Of a stretch of DNA of 64,000 nucleotides, positions 58,013 through 64,000 are shown piece after piece; position 1 is the stretch's first letter; each line of letters opens with the position of its first letter. The position numbers and the translations under genes are program-made. Location: positions 310,001-374,000 of the forward strand of contig NZ_WFIX01000171.1 of NCBI RefSeq assembly GCF_009745985.1, written 5' to 3'. The notes beneath the pieces are model-generated. The model ran no database searches and had not been told where the DNA came from. It saw only the letters and a program-made list of their open reading frames with translations. The DNA comes from Microbacterium karelineae. GTDB taxonomy: Bacteria > Actinomycetota > Actinomycetes > Actinomycetales > Microbacteriaceae.

Positions 58013-58055
58013 GCGCTGAGTCTCCGTTCAGTGTCGTCGCACGATCGACCTTAGC

Positions 58056-58085
58056 GCCACTGAGTGGCGTTTGTCACTCAGTGGC
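58056..58085. promoter_or_regulatory. TetR-type operator in the hemerythrin/TetR intergenic region
   Basis: GCCACTGAGTG (58056-58066) and CACTCAGTGGC (58075-58085) are perfect inverted arms separated by 8 bases, the size and layout of TetR-family operators. It lies just upstream of the presumed TetR promoter (TACTGT at 58105-58110). Confidence 0.75.
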
Positions 58086-58117
58086 GTCAGATCGAGATCC
58101 CGACTACTGTGTCGGAG

Positions 58118-58798
58118 ATGGTCGAACAACGCGCCGCCGCACCCGAGTCAGGCCTCCGAGATCGCAAGAAGCAGGCGACCCGGCGATCCCTCGAGGAGAC
58201 GGCCGTTCGGCTCTTCCTCGAGCGCGGCTTCGCGGACACGACCCTCGATGAGCTGGTCACAGAGGTCGGCGTCTCGAAGCGCACCTTCTTCCGCCACTTC
58301 GCCTCCAAGGAGGACGTCGCGATGTCCGCCGAGTCGGAGCTGTGGGAGGCGTTCGCCGAGGCGATCGGATCCCGTGATCCCCAGGCGGCGATCCTCGACG
58401 GCCTGCGTGCGTCCCTGCGTTCGGCCGTCGAAGGCCTCGATGACGACTGGGATCGGCGGTTCGTCGCCGTCCGCGGTCTGATGGCGCGGACGCCCGCGCT
58501 CTGGGATCGGAGCATCGTCCACGCCGCGACGGCGCGACGCCGGATCGCCGCGGCCCTCGACGATGGACGAGTCGACGACGCAGACGCCCGCATGCGGGTG
58601 GCGCTGCTGAGCGAGTTCGCCGTCGCGGCGTGGAGGTGCGCGGCGCGCGACTGGATCGCGGGGCGCGGACGCCCCGACGGCAAGGGCCCCCGGCAGCGTC
58701 TCGGTGCGTGGCGAGGGCCGGGCGGGCGCGCCGGCCTGCTGAGCTCGATCGACCGCGCCTTCGACGAGATCCCGGCGAGCCTCGGGATGAGCGTCTGA
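58118..58798 (+). CDS. TetR-family transcriptional regulator
   Basis: A 226-residue TetR-type repressor. The helix-turn-helix is at residues about 17-62: KKQATRRSLEETAVRLFLER, then TTLDELVTEVGVSKRTFFRH and FASKEDVAM. The ligand domain is helical and not informative. The ATG at 58118 is preferred over the open frame from 58064 because the latter runs through the operator; CGGAG is adjacent and a TACTGT box lies 7 bases upstream. It probably binds the palindrome at 58056-58085 and controls itself and the divergent hemerythrin gene; the esterase gene 46 bases downstream could be a further target. Confidence 0.88.
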   Translation: MVEQRAAAPESGLRDRKKQATRRSLEETAVRLFLERGFADTTLDELVTEVGVSKRTFFRHFASKEDVAMSAESELWEAFAEAIGSRDPQAAILDGLRASLRSAVEGLDDDWDRRFVAVRGLMARTPALWDRSIVHAATARRRIAAALDDGRVDDADARMRVALLSEFAVAAWRCAARDWIAGRGRPDGKGPRQRLGAWRGPGGRAGLLSSIDRAFDEIPASLGMSV

Positions 58799-58844
58799 AC
58801 CGCCACGATGGCGCTCGTCGCCGCGGGCTCGCTACGCTCACGAG

Positions 58845-60335
58845 ATGGCAGAGGTCGAGATCCGCGGCGTGCCCCTCATCGACGCGCGGAACGCGCCCGC
58901 ATCCGATCGCGCGGATTCCGTCGTCGCCACCTCGGCGGGGCGCGTGCGGGGGTTCTGGCGCGGCGACTGCGCGACGTTCACCGGGATCCCCTACGCCGAG
59001 CCGCCCGTGGGCGAACGGGCGTTCCTCGCTCCCGTGCCGCACGCGGCGTGGGATGGTGTCCGCGACGCGACGCGGCAGGGCCCGACGCCGCAGAAGGGCG
59101 ATCACGGCGCGACGCTGATCCCCGAGCCGAGCGTGCCGGGCGCCTCGACGCTCAACCTCAACGTCTTCACGCCGGATCCGTCGCCCGGCACGGGGCTGCC
59201 CGTGCTCGTCTATATTCACGGCGGGGCATACGCCTCCGGATCCATCGCGAGCCCGTGGTACGACGGCGCCGCGTTCGCCCGCGACGGCGTCGTCACGGTC
59301 GTGATCTCCTACCGAATCGCGTTCGCGGGCTTCGGGTGGATCCACGACGCACCGCAGAACCGCGGCGTGCGCGACTGGATCCTCGCGCTCGAGTGGGTGC
59401 AGGAGAACATCCGCGCGTTCGGCGGCGATCCGAGTCGGGTGACGATCGCCGGCCAGTCCGCGGGCGGCGGCGCCGTGCTCACCCTGCTCGGGATCCCGGC
59501 CGCGCAGCACCTGTTCCATGCCGTGTGGAGCATGTCCCCCACCCTCGCGGTCGTCGGCGCGGACGAGGCGCGGGCACTCGGCGACGCGATCGCCGCCGAC
59601 GCGGGAGCCCGGAACACACCCGAGCAGCTCGCAAGCCTCGAACGCGGCGCGCTCGCCCGCGCCCAGAGGCCGCACATCGCCGGCGCGCCCGGCCTGCCGG
59701 GCATCCGCCGCACGGTCGAGCGCGGCCTCCACATCGGACCGGTCGTCGACGGCGACCTCATCGACCGCCCGACGCTCACGGCGCTGCGCGGCGGGATCGG
59801 ATCCGACAAGCCGCTCGTCACCGGCGCCACCGACGACGAGTTCACGATGGTGCTCGACCCCTACGCCGCGGTGCTGCGCTGGCTTCCGGCCGCCGCGATC
59901 CTGCGCCTCATCGGGCTCGGCGGCTCACGCGGGCGCGCCTATCGGCGCGAGAACCCGCACCTCACCGAGACGGTGCGCACGGTGGGCAGGTACGTCAGCG
60001 ACATGGTGTTCCGGCGCCACGTGCGCCGGATCTCCGATGGGCGTCCGCCCGGCACCACGTGGACGTACCGCTTCGCGTGGCCGTCGCCGACCATGCGGTG
60101 GTCGCTGCACTGCCTCGACGTGCCGTTCTTCTTCGACGCCCTCGGCGCCCACGGCGTCGCCCTCGTCGCAGGAGACGAGCCGCCGCAGGCGCTCGCCGAC
60201 GAGATCCACGGATCCGCCGTGCGCTTCATCGACTCCCACGCGGCGCCGTGGGATCCCTGGCCCGCGTCGCGCGTCTTCGACGTCCGCGCGCACACCGAAC
60301 TCGGCTCGTACGACGGCACCCGACCGCTCGGGTGA
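58845..60335 (+). CDS. Type B carboxylesterase
   Basis: A 496-residue carboxylesterase (COesterase family, alpha/beta-hydrolase). Typical blocks: FTGIPYAEPPVGERAF, LNLNVFTPDP, VLVYIHGGAYASGS (oxyanion hole), the nucleophile elbow TIAGQSAGGGAVL near residue 205, an acid residue after GATDDEFTMVL, and a histidine near YRFAWPSPTMRWSLHCLDVP, where GAxHxxDLPY is usual. It hydrolyses carboxylic esters of unknown nature in the cytoplasm. The ATG at 58845 has a TACGCT box 6 bases upstream and no ribosome site. It converges with VapC, 7 bases from its stop. Confidence 0.9.
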   Translation: MAEVEIRGVPLIDARNAPASDRADSVVATSAGRVRGFWRGDCATFTGIPYAEPPVGERAFLAPVPHAAWDGVRDATRQGPTPQKGDHGATLIPEPSVPGASTLNLNVFTPDPSPGTGLPVLVYIHGGAYASGSIASPWYDGAAFARDGVVTVVISYRIAFAGFGWIHDAPQNRGVRDWILALEWVQENIRAFGGDPSRVTIAGQSAGGGAVLTLLGIPAAQHLFHAVWSMSPTLAVVGADEARALGDAIAADAGARNTPEQLASLERGALARAQRPHIAGAPGLPGIRRTVERGLHIGPVVDGDLIDRPTLTALRGGIGSDKPLVTGATDDEFTMVLDPYAAVLRWLPAAAILRLIGLGGSRGRAYRRENPHLTETVRTVGRYVSDMVFRRHVRRISDGRPPGTTWTYRFAWPSPTMRWSLHCLDVPFFFDALGAHGVALVAGDEPPQALADEIHGSAVRFIDSHAAPWDPWPASRVFDVRAHTELGSYDGTRPLG

Positions 60336-60341
60336 ACGTCG

Positions 60342-60779
60342 TCAGGATCCGGCGGTCGCGCGCAGCGGATCGATGCGGCGCAGGCCGGGGATCCCGTCGA
60401 ACGCCGCATCCGAGGAGGCGATCGTCTCGATTCCGTAGGCGAGCGCCGTGGCCGCGTGCACGGCGTCTCGGCCCCGGATGCTGGTCCTCTCGATGAGATC
60501 GAGCGACAGCTCGAGCACCTCGTTGTCGAAGTTCAGGACGATGAAGAGCGACGACATATCCTGCGCATCAGCGACCGCCAGCTCGCGATCGTTCGTCTTC
60601 CGCAGGCGATGGAAGGCGAGCTCCTGCACCATCTCAGTGCTCGCGTACCCGCGTCCGGGCCCCGCCCAGAGACCTTCGAGGAATGCGCGGCAGACATCGC
60701 GTTGTGGTTGCGTATCGCCGAGCGCATGAAGTGCGACGGTCGCATCGACGAGGACCGCGTCCTCTCCCATCGGATTCAC
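60342..60779 (-). CDS. vapC: PIN-domain ribonuclease toxin, VapC-like
   Basis: A 145-residue PIN-domain protein with the four acidic positions: VLVDATVALHAL (Asp), YASTEMVQELAF (Glu), SIRGRDAVHAATALAYG (Asp) and ASSDAAFDGIPGLRRIDPL (Asp). VapC toxins cut tRNA or rRNA and are neutralised by the cognate VapB. A GTG at 60779 overlaps the stop of the antitoxin gene (GTGA); an ATG at 60770 is also possible. The pairing with a small DNA-binding antitoxin directly upstream supports a working VapBC module. Confidence 0.88.
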   Translation of the reverse strand: MNPMGEDAVLVDATVALHALGDTQPQRDVCRAFLEGLWAGPGRGYASTEMVQELAFHRLRKTNDRELAVADAQDMSSLFIVLNFDNEVLELSLDLIERTSIRGRDAVHAATALAYGIETIASSDAAFDGIPGLRRIDPLRATAGS

Positions 60780-61051
60780 GAGATGTCGCGCAGTGCCGGT
60801 CGATCGTTCAGATCATCCTTGTGCGCAGCCCAGTACTCCGGTGTGATCCCGGGGCTGGGATTCGCGTCCGCGCGCGCCCACAGCCGCTTCGCCGCCGCGC
60901 GCGCATCGACGCGCTTCCGGTCCATCCACCCGTCGACCGCCTCGCGGATGAAGGCGCCGACGCTCAGGTGCTGTCGTGCCGCCTCCGCCTGGATGCGCTC
61001 GTACTGCTCGGCCTCGAACAGCACCTGAACCCGCTTCTCCAACGTCGCCAT
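60776..61051 (-). CDS. vapB: VapB-like antitoxin (ribbon-helix-helix)
   Basis: A 91-residue protein. The first 45 residues look like a ribbon-helix-helix DNA-binding domain (KRVQVLFEAEQYERIQAEAA, LSVGAFIREAVDGWMD). The C-terminal part (RLWARADANPSPGITPEYWA) would wrap the toxin. It autoregulates the pair. The ATG at 61051 has no ribosome site; TACGAT at 61058-61063 lies 6 bases upstream, so the mRNA is probably leaderless. The same GGCGTACGAT promoter sequence precedes the other toxin-antitoxin pair at 62257. Confidence 0.85.
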   Translation of the reverse strand: MATLEKRVQVLFEAEQYERIQAEAARQHLSVGAFIREAVDGWMDRKRVDARAAAKRLWARADANPSPGITPEYWAAHKDDLNDRPALRDIS

Positions 61052-61106
61052 GTGACCATCGTACGCCGACCTGCACACGCATGTGCATGCCTGTGCATGT
61101 CGATCG

Positions 61107-62096
61107 CTACGCCAGCTCGGGGATGACCTTCTTCTCGAAGAGCTCGACCCCTGTCGTGTCATACGCCATCTCGGGGAAGTAGGCGATCGTGTAGTCGACG
61201 CCCGCCTCCTTCATCGCGTGCAGGTGCTCCGTGACCTGCTCGACCGTTCCGACTGTGGGGACATCGGCGGCGTAGTTGCGCATCGCCCCTTCGTACGCGT
61301 CGCCGAGGTGCGGCTTCAGGCGCGCGCCGACGGCGGCCACCCGGTCGGCGACCTCGGCCTCCGTCTCGCCGATGATGACGTTGATGTCGGTCGTGCGGGT
61401 GATCTCGGCCTGATCGCGCCCGAGCGCGTCGCAGTGCCCGCGCAGCACCTGGTCCTTGTGGCGGAAGGTCTCGATGTCGCCGCCGGCGAAGTTCGTGTAC
61501 TGCGCGTACTTCGCGGCGATCTTCAGGGTCACCTTCTCGCCGCCGCCGGCGATCCAGAACGGGATCGCGGGATCCTGCAGCGGCTGCGGCTGCACGATCG
61601 CGCCGTCGACCTGGAAGTACCGCCCGTCGAGCGTCGCGGATCCCGTCTCCCACGCCTGCTTCATGATCTCGACACCCTCGCGCAGCGCACGCAGGCGGTC
61701 GGGCACCTCCGGGAATCCGTAGCCGTACGCGCGCCACTCGTGCTCGTACCAGCCGCCGCCGATGCCCATCTCGAGGCGGCCGCCCGACACGTGATCCACC
61801 GTCGCCGCGACCTTCGCGAGGTACGCCGCGTTGCGGTAACCCATGCACGTGCACATCTGGCCGAGCCGCACGCGACTCGTCGACGCCGCGAAGGCCGACA
61901 TCAGCGTCCACGCCTCGTGCGTCGCCTCCTCGCTCGGCACGGGCGTCGTGTGGAAGTGGTCGTAGACCCAGATCGACTCCCACGGGCCCTCATCCGCGCG
62001 CTGCGCGAGGGACCGCATCGTGTTCCACTGCTCGGCCGGATCGATGCCGACGAGGTCGAATCGCCAGCCCTGGGGAATGAAGGTTCCGAATCGCAT
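61107..62096 (-). CDS. LLM-class F420-dependent oxidoreductase
   Basis: A 329-residue luciferase-like monooxygenase-fold protein: MRFGTFIPQGWRFDLVGIDP, WESIWVYDHFHTTPVPSEEA, SRVRLGQMCTCMGYRNAAYL, DHVSGGRLEMGIGGGWYEHEW, and IPFWIAGGGEKVTLKIAAKY. This pattern is that of actinobacterial F420-dependent enzymes rather than FMN luciferases, although the cofactor cannot be proved by reading. The substrate is unknown. The ATG at 62096 has TAGCCT (62103-62108) 6 bases upstream and no ribosome site. It lies between two toxin-antitoxin modules. Confidence 0.88.
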   Translation of the reverse strand: MRFGTFIPQGWRFDLVGIDPAEQWNTMRSLAQRADEGPWESIWVYDHFHTTPVPSEEATHEAWTLMSAFAASTSRVRLGQMCTCMGYRNAAYLAKVAATVDHVSGGRLEMGIGGGWYEHEWRAYGYGFPEVPDRLRALREGVEIMKQAWETGSATLDGRYFQVDGAIVQPQPLQDPAIPFWIAGGGEKVTLKIAAKYAQYTNFAGGDIETFRHKDQVLRGHCDALGRDQAEITRTTDINVIIGETEAEVADRVAAVGARLKPHLGDAYEGAMRNYAADVPTVGTVEQVTEHLHAMKEAGVDYTIAYFPEMAYDTTGVELFEKKVIPELA

Positions 62097-62256
62097 GCGG
62101 TCAGGCTATGGGGTCTGCGCCCAGCGACACCAGAGGATGCAGGGATCCCCTCGCGATCGACGAGGAGATGAGCATTGGAATGTCAGAGGTTCAGAGGACG
62201 CTGAACGCATGACTCCTCCCCTCGCGCGGCCCGCAGGCCCGGCGTACGATCGCCAC

Positions 62257-62475
62257 ATGTCATTCACTCACGTCCTCGCGCAGGCGCTCGATCTGGCCGC
62301 CGACGAACGACGCGCACTGATGGAGGCTCTCCGCGACCGCGACGAGCCTCCGCAGATCGACCGGGCGTTCGCGCGCTTCCTCGACGACTCCCTCGCCGAT
62401 GCACGCGCTCATCCGCACGAGGCAGTGGATGCCGCGACGCTGACGACTGCCCTCGCTGAGAAGTACACGACGTGA
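62257..62475 (+). CDS. Addiction-module antitoxin, small helical protein
   Basis: A 72-residue protein without a clear fold signature: ALDLAADERRALMEALRDRD followed by FARFLDDSLADARAHPHEAV and an end of TTALAEKYTT. Size, position and the 4-base overlap with a ParE/RelE-like toxin gene identify it as the antitoxin of the pair. The ATG at 62257 is preceded by TACGAT (62245-62250) at 6 bases, with no ribosome site, so it is likely leaderless, as for the VapB gene. Confidence 0.75.
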   Translation: MSFTHVLAQALDLAADERRALMEALRDRDEPPQIDRAFARFLDDSLADARAHPHEAVDAATLTTALAEKYTT

Positions 62476-62768
62476 CGGCCCGGGCGGTCGTCTATGCACG
62501 ACGTGCCGCCGCGCAGCTCGAAGAGGCCGTCGCCTGGTATGCGCAGCAGGCTCCCGACCAGGTCACGTCCTTCCTCGCTGACGAAGCGCGAGCACGCGCG
62601 CGTATCGCGTCTTTTCCGCGCATCGCGCCCGCGCTTCACGGCCCCGTGCGCGCCGCGTCGCTGACGAGGTTCCCGTACACGCTCTGGTACCGGATCCGCG
62701 ACGAGGAGGTTCTTGAGATCATCGCGGTCGCGCACCACAAGGCGGATGTCCGCCGCGTCCTCGACTGA
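62472..62768 (+). CDS. ParE/RelE-superfamily toxin
   Basis: A 98-residue protein of the ParE/RelE fold: VVYARRAAAQLEEAVAWYAQ at the N-terminus, FLADEARARARIASFPRIAP in the middle, and the C-terminal strands RFPYTLWYRIRDEEVLEIIA then VAHHKADVRRVLD, characteristic of ParE-type toxins. ParE members poison gyrase while RelE members cut mRNA; the class cannot be fixed here. The GTG start overlaps the antitoxin stop (GTGA). The module converges with the methyltransferase stub 6 bases away. Confidence 0.85.
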   Translation: MTARAVVYARRAAAQLEEAVAWYAQQAPDQVTSFLADEARARARIASFPRIAPALHGPVRAASLTRFPYTLWYRIRDEEVLEIIAVAHHKADVRRVLD

Positions 62769-62774
62769 CGCCCC

Positions 62775-63092
62775 CTACCGGATCACGATGGCGTGGGGGA
62801 TGCGGTCCTGCATGACCTCGATCGCGCGGGGGTTGCCGTCGACCAGCACGGCCTGGCGCCCGAGACGACTCGCGACCGCGCCCGTCGTGCCGGATCCGGC
62901 GAAGAAGTCGAGCACACGATCGCCCGGCCGCGTCGACGCCTTGATCATGCGCGCGAGGATCCCCTCGGGCTTCTGCGTCGGATAGCCCGTGCGCTCGGAT
63001 CCGCCCGTCGGCACGATCGTGTGCCACCAGACATCCGTCGGCAGCTTCCCGCGCGCCGCCTTCTCGGCATCGACGAGCCCCGGGCCAGGAGA
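62775..63092 (-). pseudogene. DNA methyltransferase, C-terminal stub
   Basis: About 100 residues of the C-terminal part of a site-specific DNA methyltransferase (N6-adenine or N4-cytosine class): PGLVDAEKAARGKLPTDVWW, then ERTGYPTQKPEGILARMIKA, and the SAM-binding motif VLDFFAGSGTTGAVASRLGR. The catalytic (D/N)PPY and the N-terminal half are missing. At about 63090 the frame runs straight into the antisense of the SdpI-like gene, so the gene was cut there, most likely by the insertion of the lower-GC DNA on its right. The stub retains GGATCC sites typical of the host. Confidence 0.8.
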
Positions 63093-63093
63093 G

Positions 63094-63444
63094 TTAGTTG
63101 GCCTCGGCAACGCGCTTCGCGGCACGCAAGCCGACGAGCAGAATGGCGAGCACGACCACGTATCCAGACAACGTCAGCAGGTTGGACACCAGGGCTGGGC
63201 CGGACACGATCGCCGTCACCACAAGTGCCCCGGCGTGAGCAACCGCGACAAGAGCGCACGCAACGGAGTACGGCTTGAATGCCAGGTGCGTTGCTTTCCA
63301 CGCTGCGTCCGATGCCCTGCTCCACCTCGTCCGGATGCCGATAACGCTATTGCGCCCTATACCTCCATTGCTGGCGGCACGACCCACGAAAAAGATCACC
63401 AATCCTACGATAAGCAATCCGGCAACCTGTGGGGCAACATTCAT
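63094..63444 (-). CDS. SdpI-family membrane protein (putative immunity protein)
   Basis: A 116-residue protein with three predicted helices: VAGLLIVGLVIFFVGRAASN, a cytoplasmic stretch with the SdpI signature VIGIRTRWSRASDAAWKATH, then YSVACALVAVAHAGALVVTA and LTLSGYVVVLAILLVGL. In Bacillus subtilis SdpI gives immunity to the SdpC toxin and signals to SdpR. The ATG at 63444 has a strong GAGGGGGAG ribosome site. It lies 50 bases downstream of an SdpB-like gene on the same strand, so a toxin/immunity operon is likely. Its stop codon abuts the junction with the methyltransferase stub. Confidence 0.82.
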   Translation of the reverse strand: MNVAPQVAGLLIVGLVIFFVGRAASNGGIGRNSVIGIRTRWSRASDAAWKATHLAFKPYSVACALVAVAHAGALVVTAIVSGPALVSNLLTLSGYVVVLAILLVGLRAAKRVAEAN

Positions 63445-63493
63445 TGCACTCCCCCTCGACAATATTCGACCGGCACGATTCGTCTACAGCTGA

Positions 63494-64000
63494 TCATCGA
63501 CGCATAATTGCCCCGACCGACCTTGCTTCGATCTCGAAAGCGTCAGATCGACACCCCTTGTCGCGGGAGAAGGTAGATGCGCCGGACGCCGCAGCGAGGA
63601 CCAACCCGATCATTATGATACTGAAGCTGGCAACTCCAAGAAGAACGAATATCGCACCATGCAGAAGCATTGATACCGCAACAACGATCCGCCTAATTCT
63701 GAAAGTTCCCCAGATCCCGACACAAATGAATAGCTCGATGGCCAGCGTACCGAGAGTGAGAGCAAATTCAATCCACGGCACGGTTGTCAGCCCCCTCACC
63801 AGCGGGCCAACCATACCGTTGACACCGAACATCTCCATGCGAACCACATAGTAGATTGCCGTACCATCCAACCATTGCTCGTTGAAGATCTTCGAGACCG
63901 CAGCATGCCCGTAGATCACAGAGCATTGGACCTTCAATGCCCATGCCGCCGCAACCGCAATCTCCTTCCGAATGCCGAACGACCAACGGTTGGAGATCGA
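63494..64000 (-). CDS. SdpB-like (HTTM-type) membrane protein, C-terminal part
   Basis: The minus-strand frame is open to the last base of the window, so the N-terminal part lies outside. About 168 residues are visible: NRWSFGIRKEIAVAAAWALK, VIYGHAAVSKIFNEQWLDGT, YYVVRMEMFGVNG, and then three hydrophobic helices (VPWIEFALTLGTLAIELFIC, IVVAVSMLLHGAIFVLLGVA, SFSIIMIGLVLAAASG). The H-x-x-x-K...W.DGTA.YY pattern is that of SdpB and related HTTM (vitamin K carboxylase-like) membrane proteins, needed with SdpA to mature the SdpC-type toxin. GC is visibly lower than in the rest of the window, and no GGATCC occurs here. Confidence 0.75.
   Translation of the reverse strand, partial: SISNRWSFGIRKEIAVAAAWALKVQCSVIYGHAAVSKIFNEQWLDGTAIYYVVRMEMFGVNGMVGPLVRGLTTVPWIEFALTLGTLAIELFICVGIWGTFRIRRIVVAVSMLLHGAIFVLLGVASFSIIMIGLVLAAASGASTFSRDKGCRSDAFEIEARSVGAIMRR

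Noticed and set aside
1-64000. tRNA or rRNA genes
   Set aside because: No cloverleaf-type sequence with a CCA-like end and no rRNA-like stretch was recognised by eye; a tRNAscan run would be decisive.

Overview
The window looks like chromosome of a high-GC actinobacterium, most probably Microbacteriaceae (Microbacterium-like). This rests on the very GC-rich coding sequence, many GTG starts, lipobox sugar-binding proteins, several LacI regulators and several first genes that look leaderless. The genus is an inference; no rRNA or other taxonomic marker is present.

Layout. 1-2.7 kb: end of a PhoX-type phosphatase, an XRE-nucleotidyltransferase fusion with a broken HEPN partner, and debris of a hydrolase and a TetR gene. 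2.8-12.6 kb: AI-2E-type exporter, a GH13-fold protein with altered catalytic motifs, a maltose-type ABC importer (binding protein, MalF with a large insertion, MalG), a normal GH13 alpha-glucosidase and its likely LacI regulator. 12.7-16.8 kb: second LacI, SGNH esterase, ABC exporter, DoxX protein. 17.2-27 kb: Gfo/Idh oxidoreductase with a PmoA-like protein, then two tandem paralogous binding proteins, two permeases, a YesL-like membrane protein and a GH42 beta-galactosidase. 27.1-33.3 kb: GH38 alpha-mannosidase with its own importer. 33.4-44.5 kb: GH2 beta-galactosidase, opposed by an Opp/Dpp-type importer operon ending in a HAD phosphatase, then a LacI. 44.6-46.4 kb: relics of two insertion sequences beside an NLP (Nep1-like) protein. 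46.5-55.3 kb: GH35 beta-galactosidase, a possible unassigned (alpha/alpha)-barrel carbohydrate-active protein, and a four-gene operon (Gfo/Idh, DUF993, TIM-barrel isomerase, LacI). 55.3-62.8 kb: small alarmone synthetase, MFS transporter, hemerythrin, TetR, carboxylesterase, VapBC, LLM oxidoreductase, and a second toxin-antitoxin pair. 62.8-64 kb: a methyltransferase stub abutting lower-GC DNA with SdpI-like and SdpB-like genes.

Taken together, about 50 kb reads as a plant-polysaccharide utilisation region: separate importers feed alpha-glucosidase, three beta-galactosidase families (GH2, GH35, GH42), alpha-mannosidase and an esterase. LacI-type operators built on a GCAAGCG(C)TTTCC-like core sit before most of the operons. 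The NLP protein fits a plant-associated life style.

Non-gene signals that stand out: the palindrome GGATCC is strongly over-represented in every reading frame and between genes but absent from the last 900 bases; several long intergenic hairpins occur as matched copies at different loci; every binding-protein/permease junction carries a strong stem-loop; and about ten genes have a TANNNT box 6-8 bases before the start codon. The most interesting locus biologically is the right edge, which looks like one end of an Sdp-type toxin/immunity system inserted next to a truncated methyltransferase gene.
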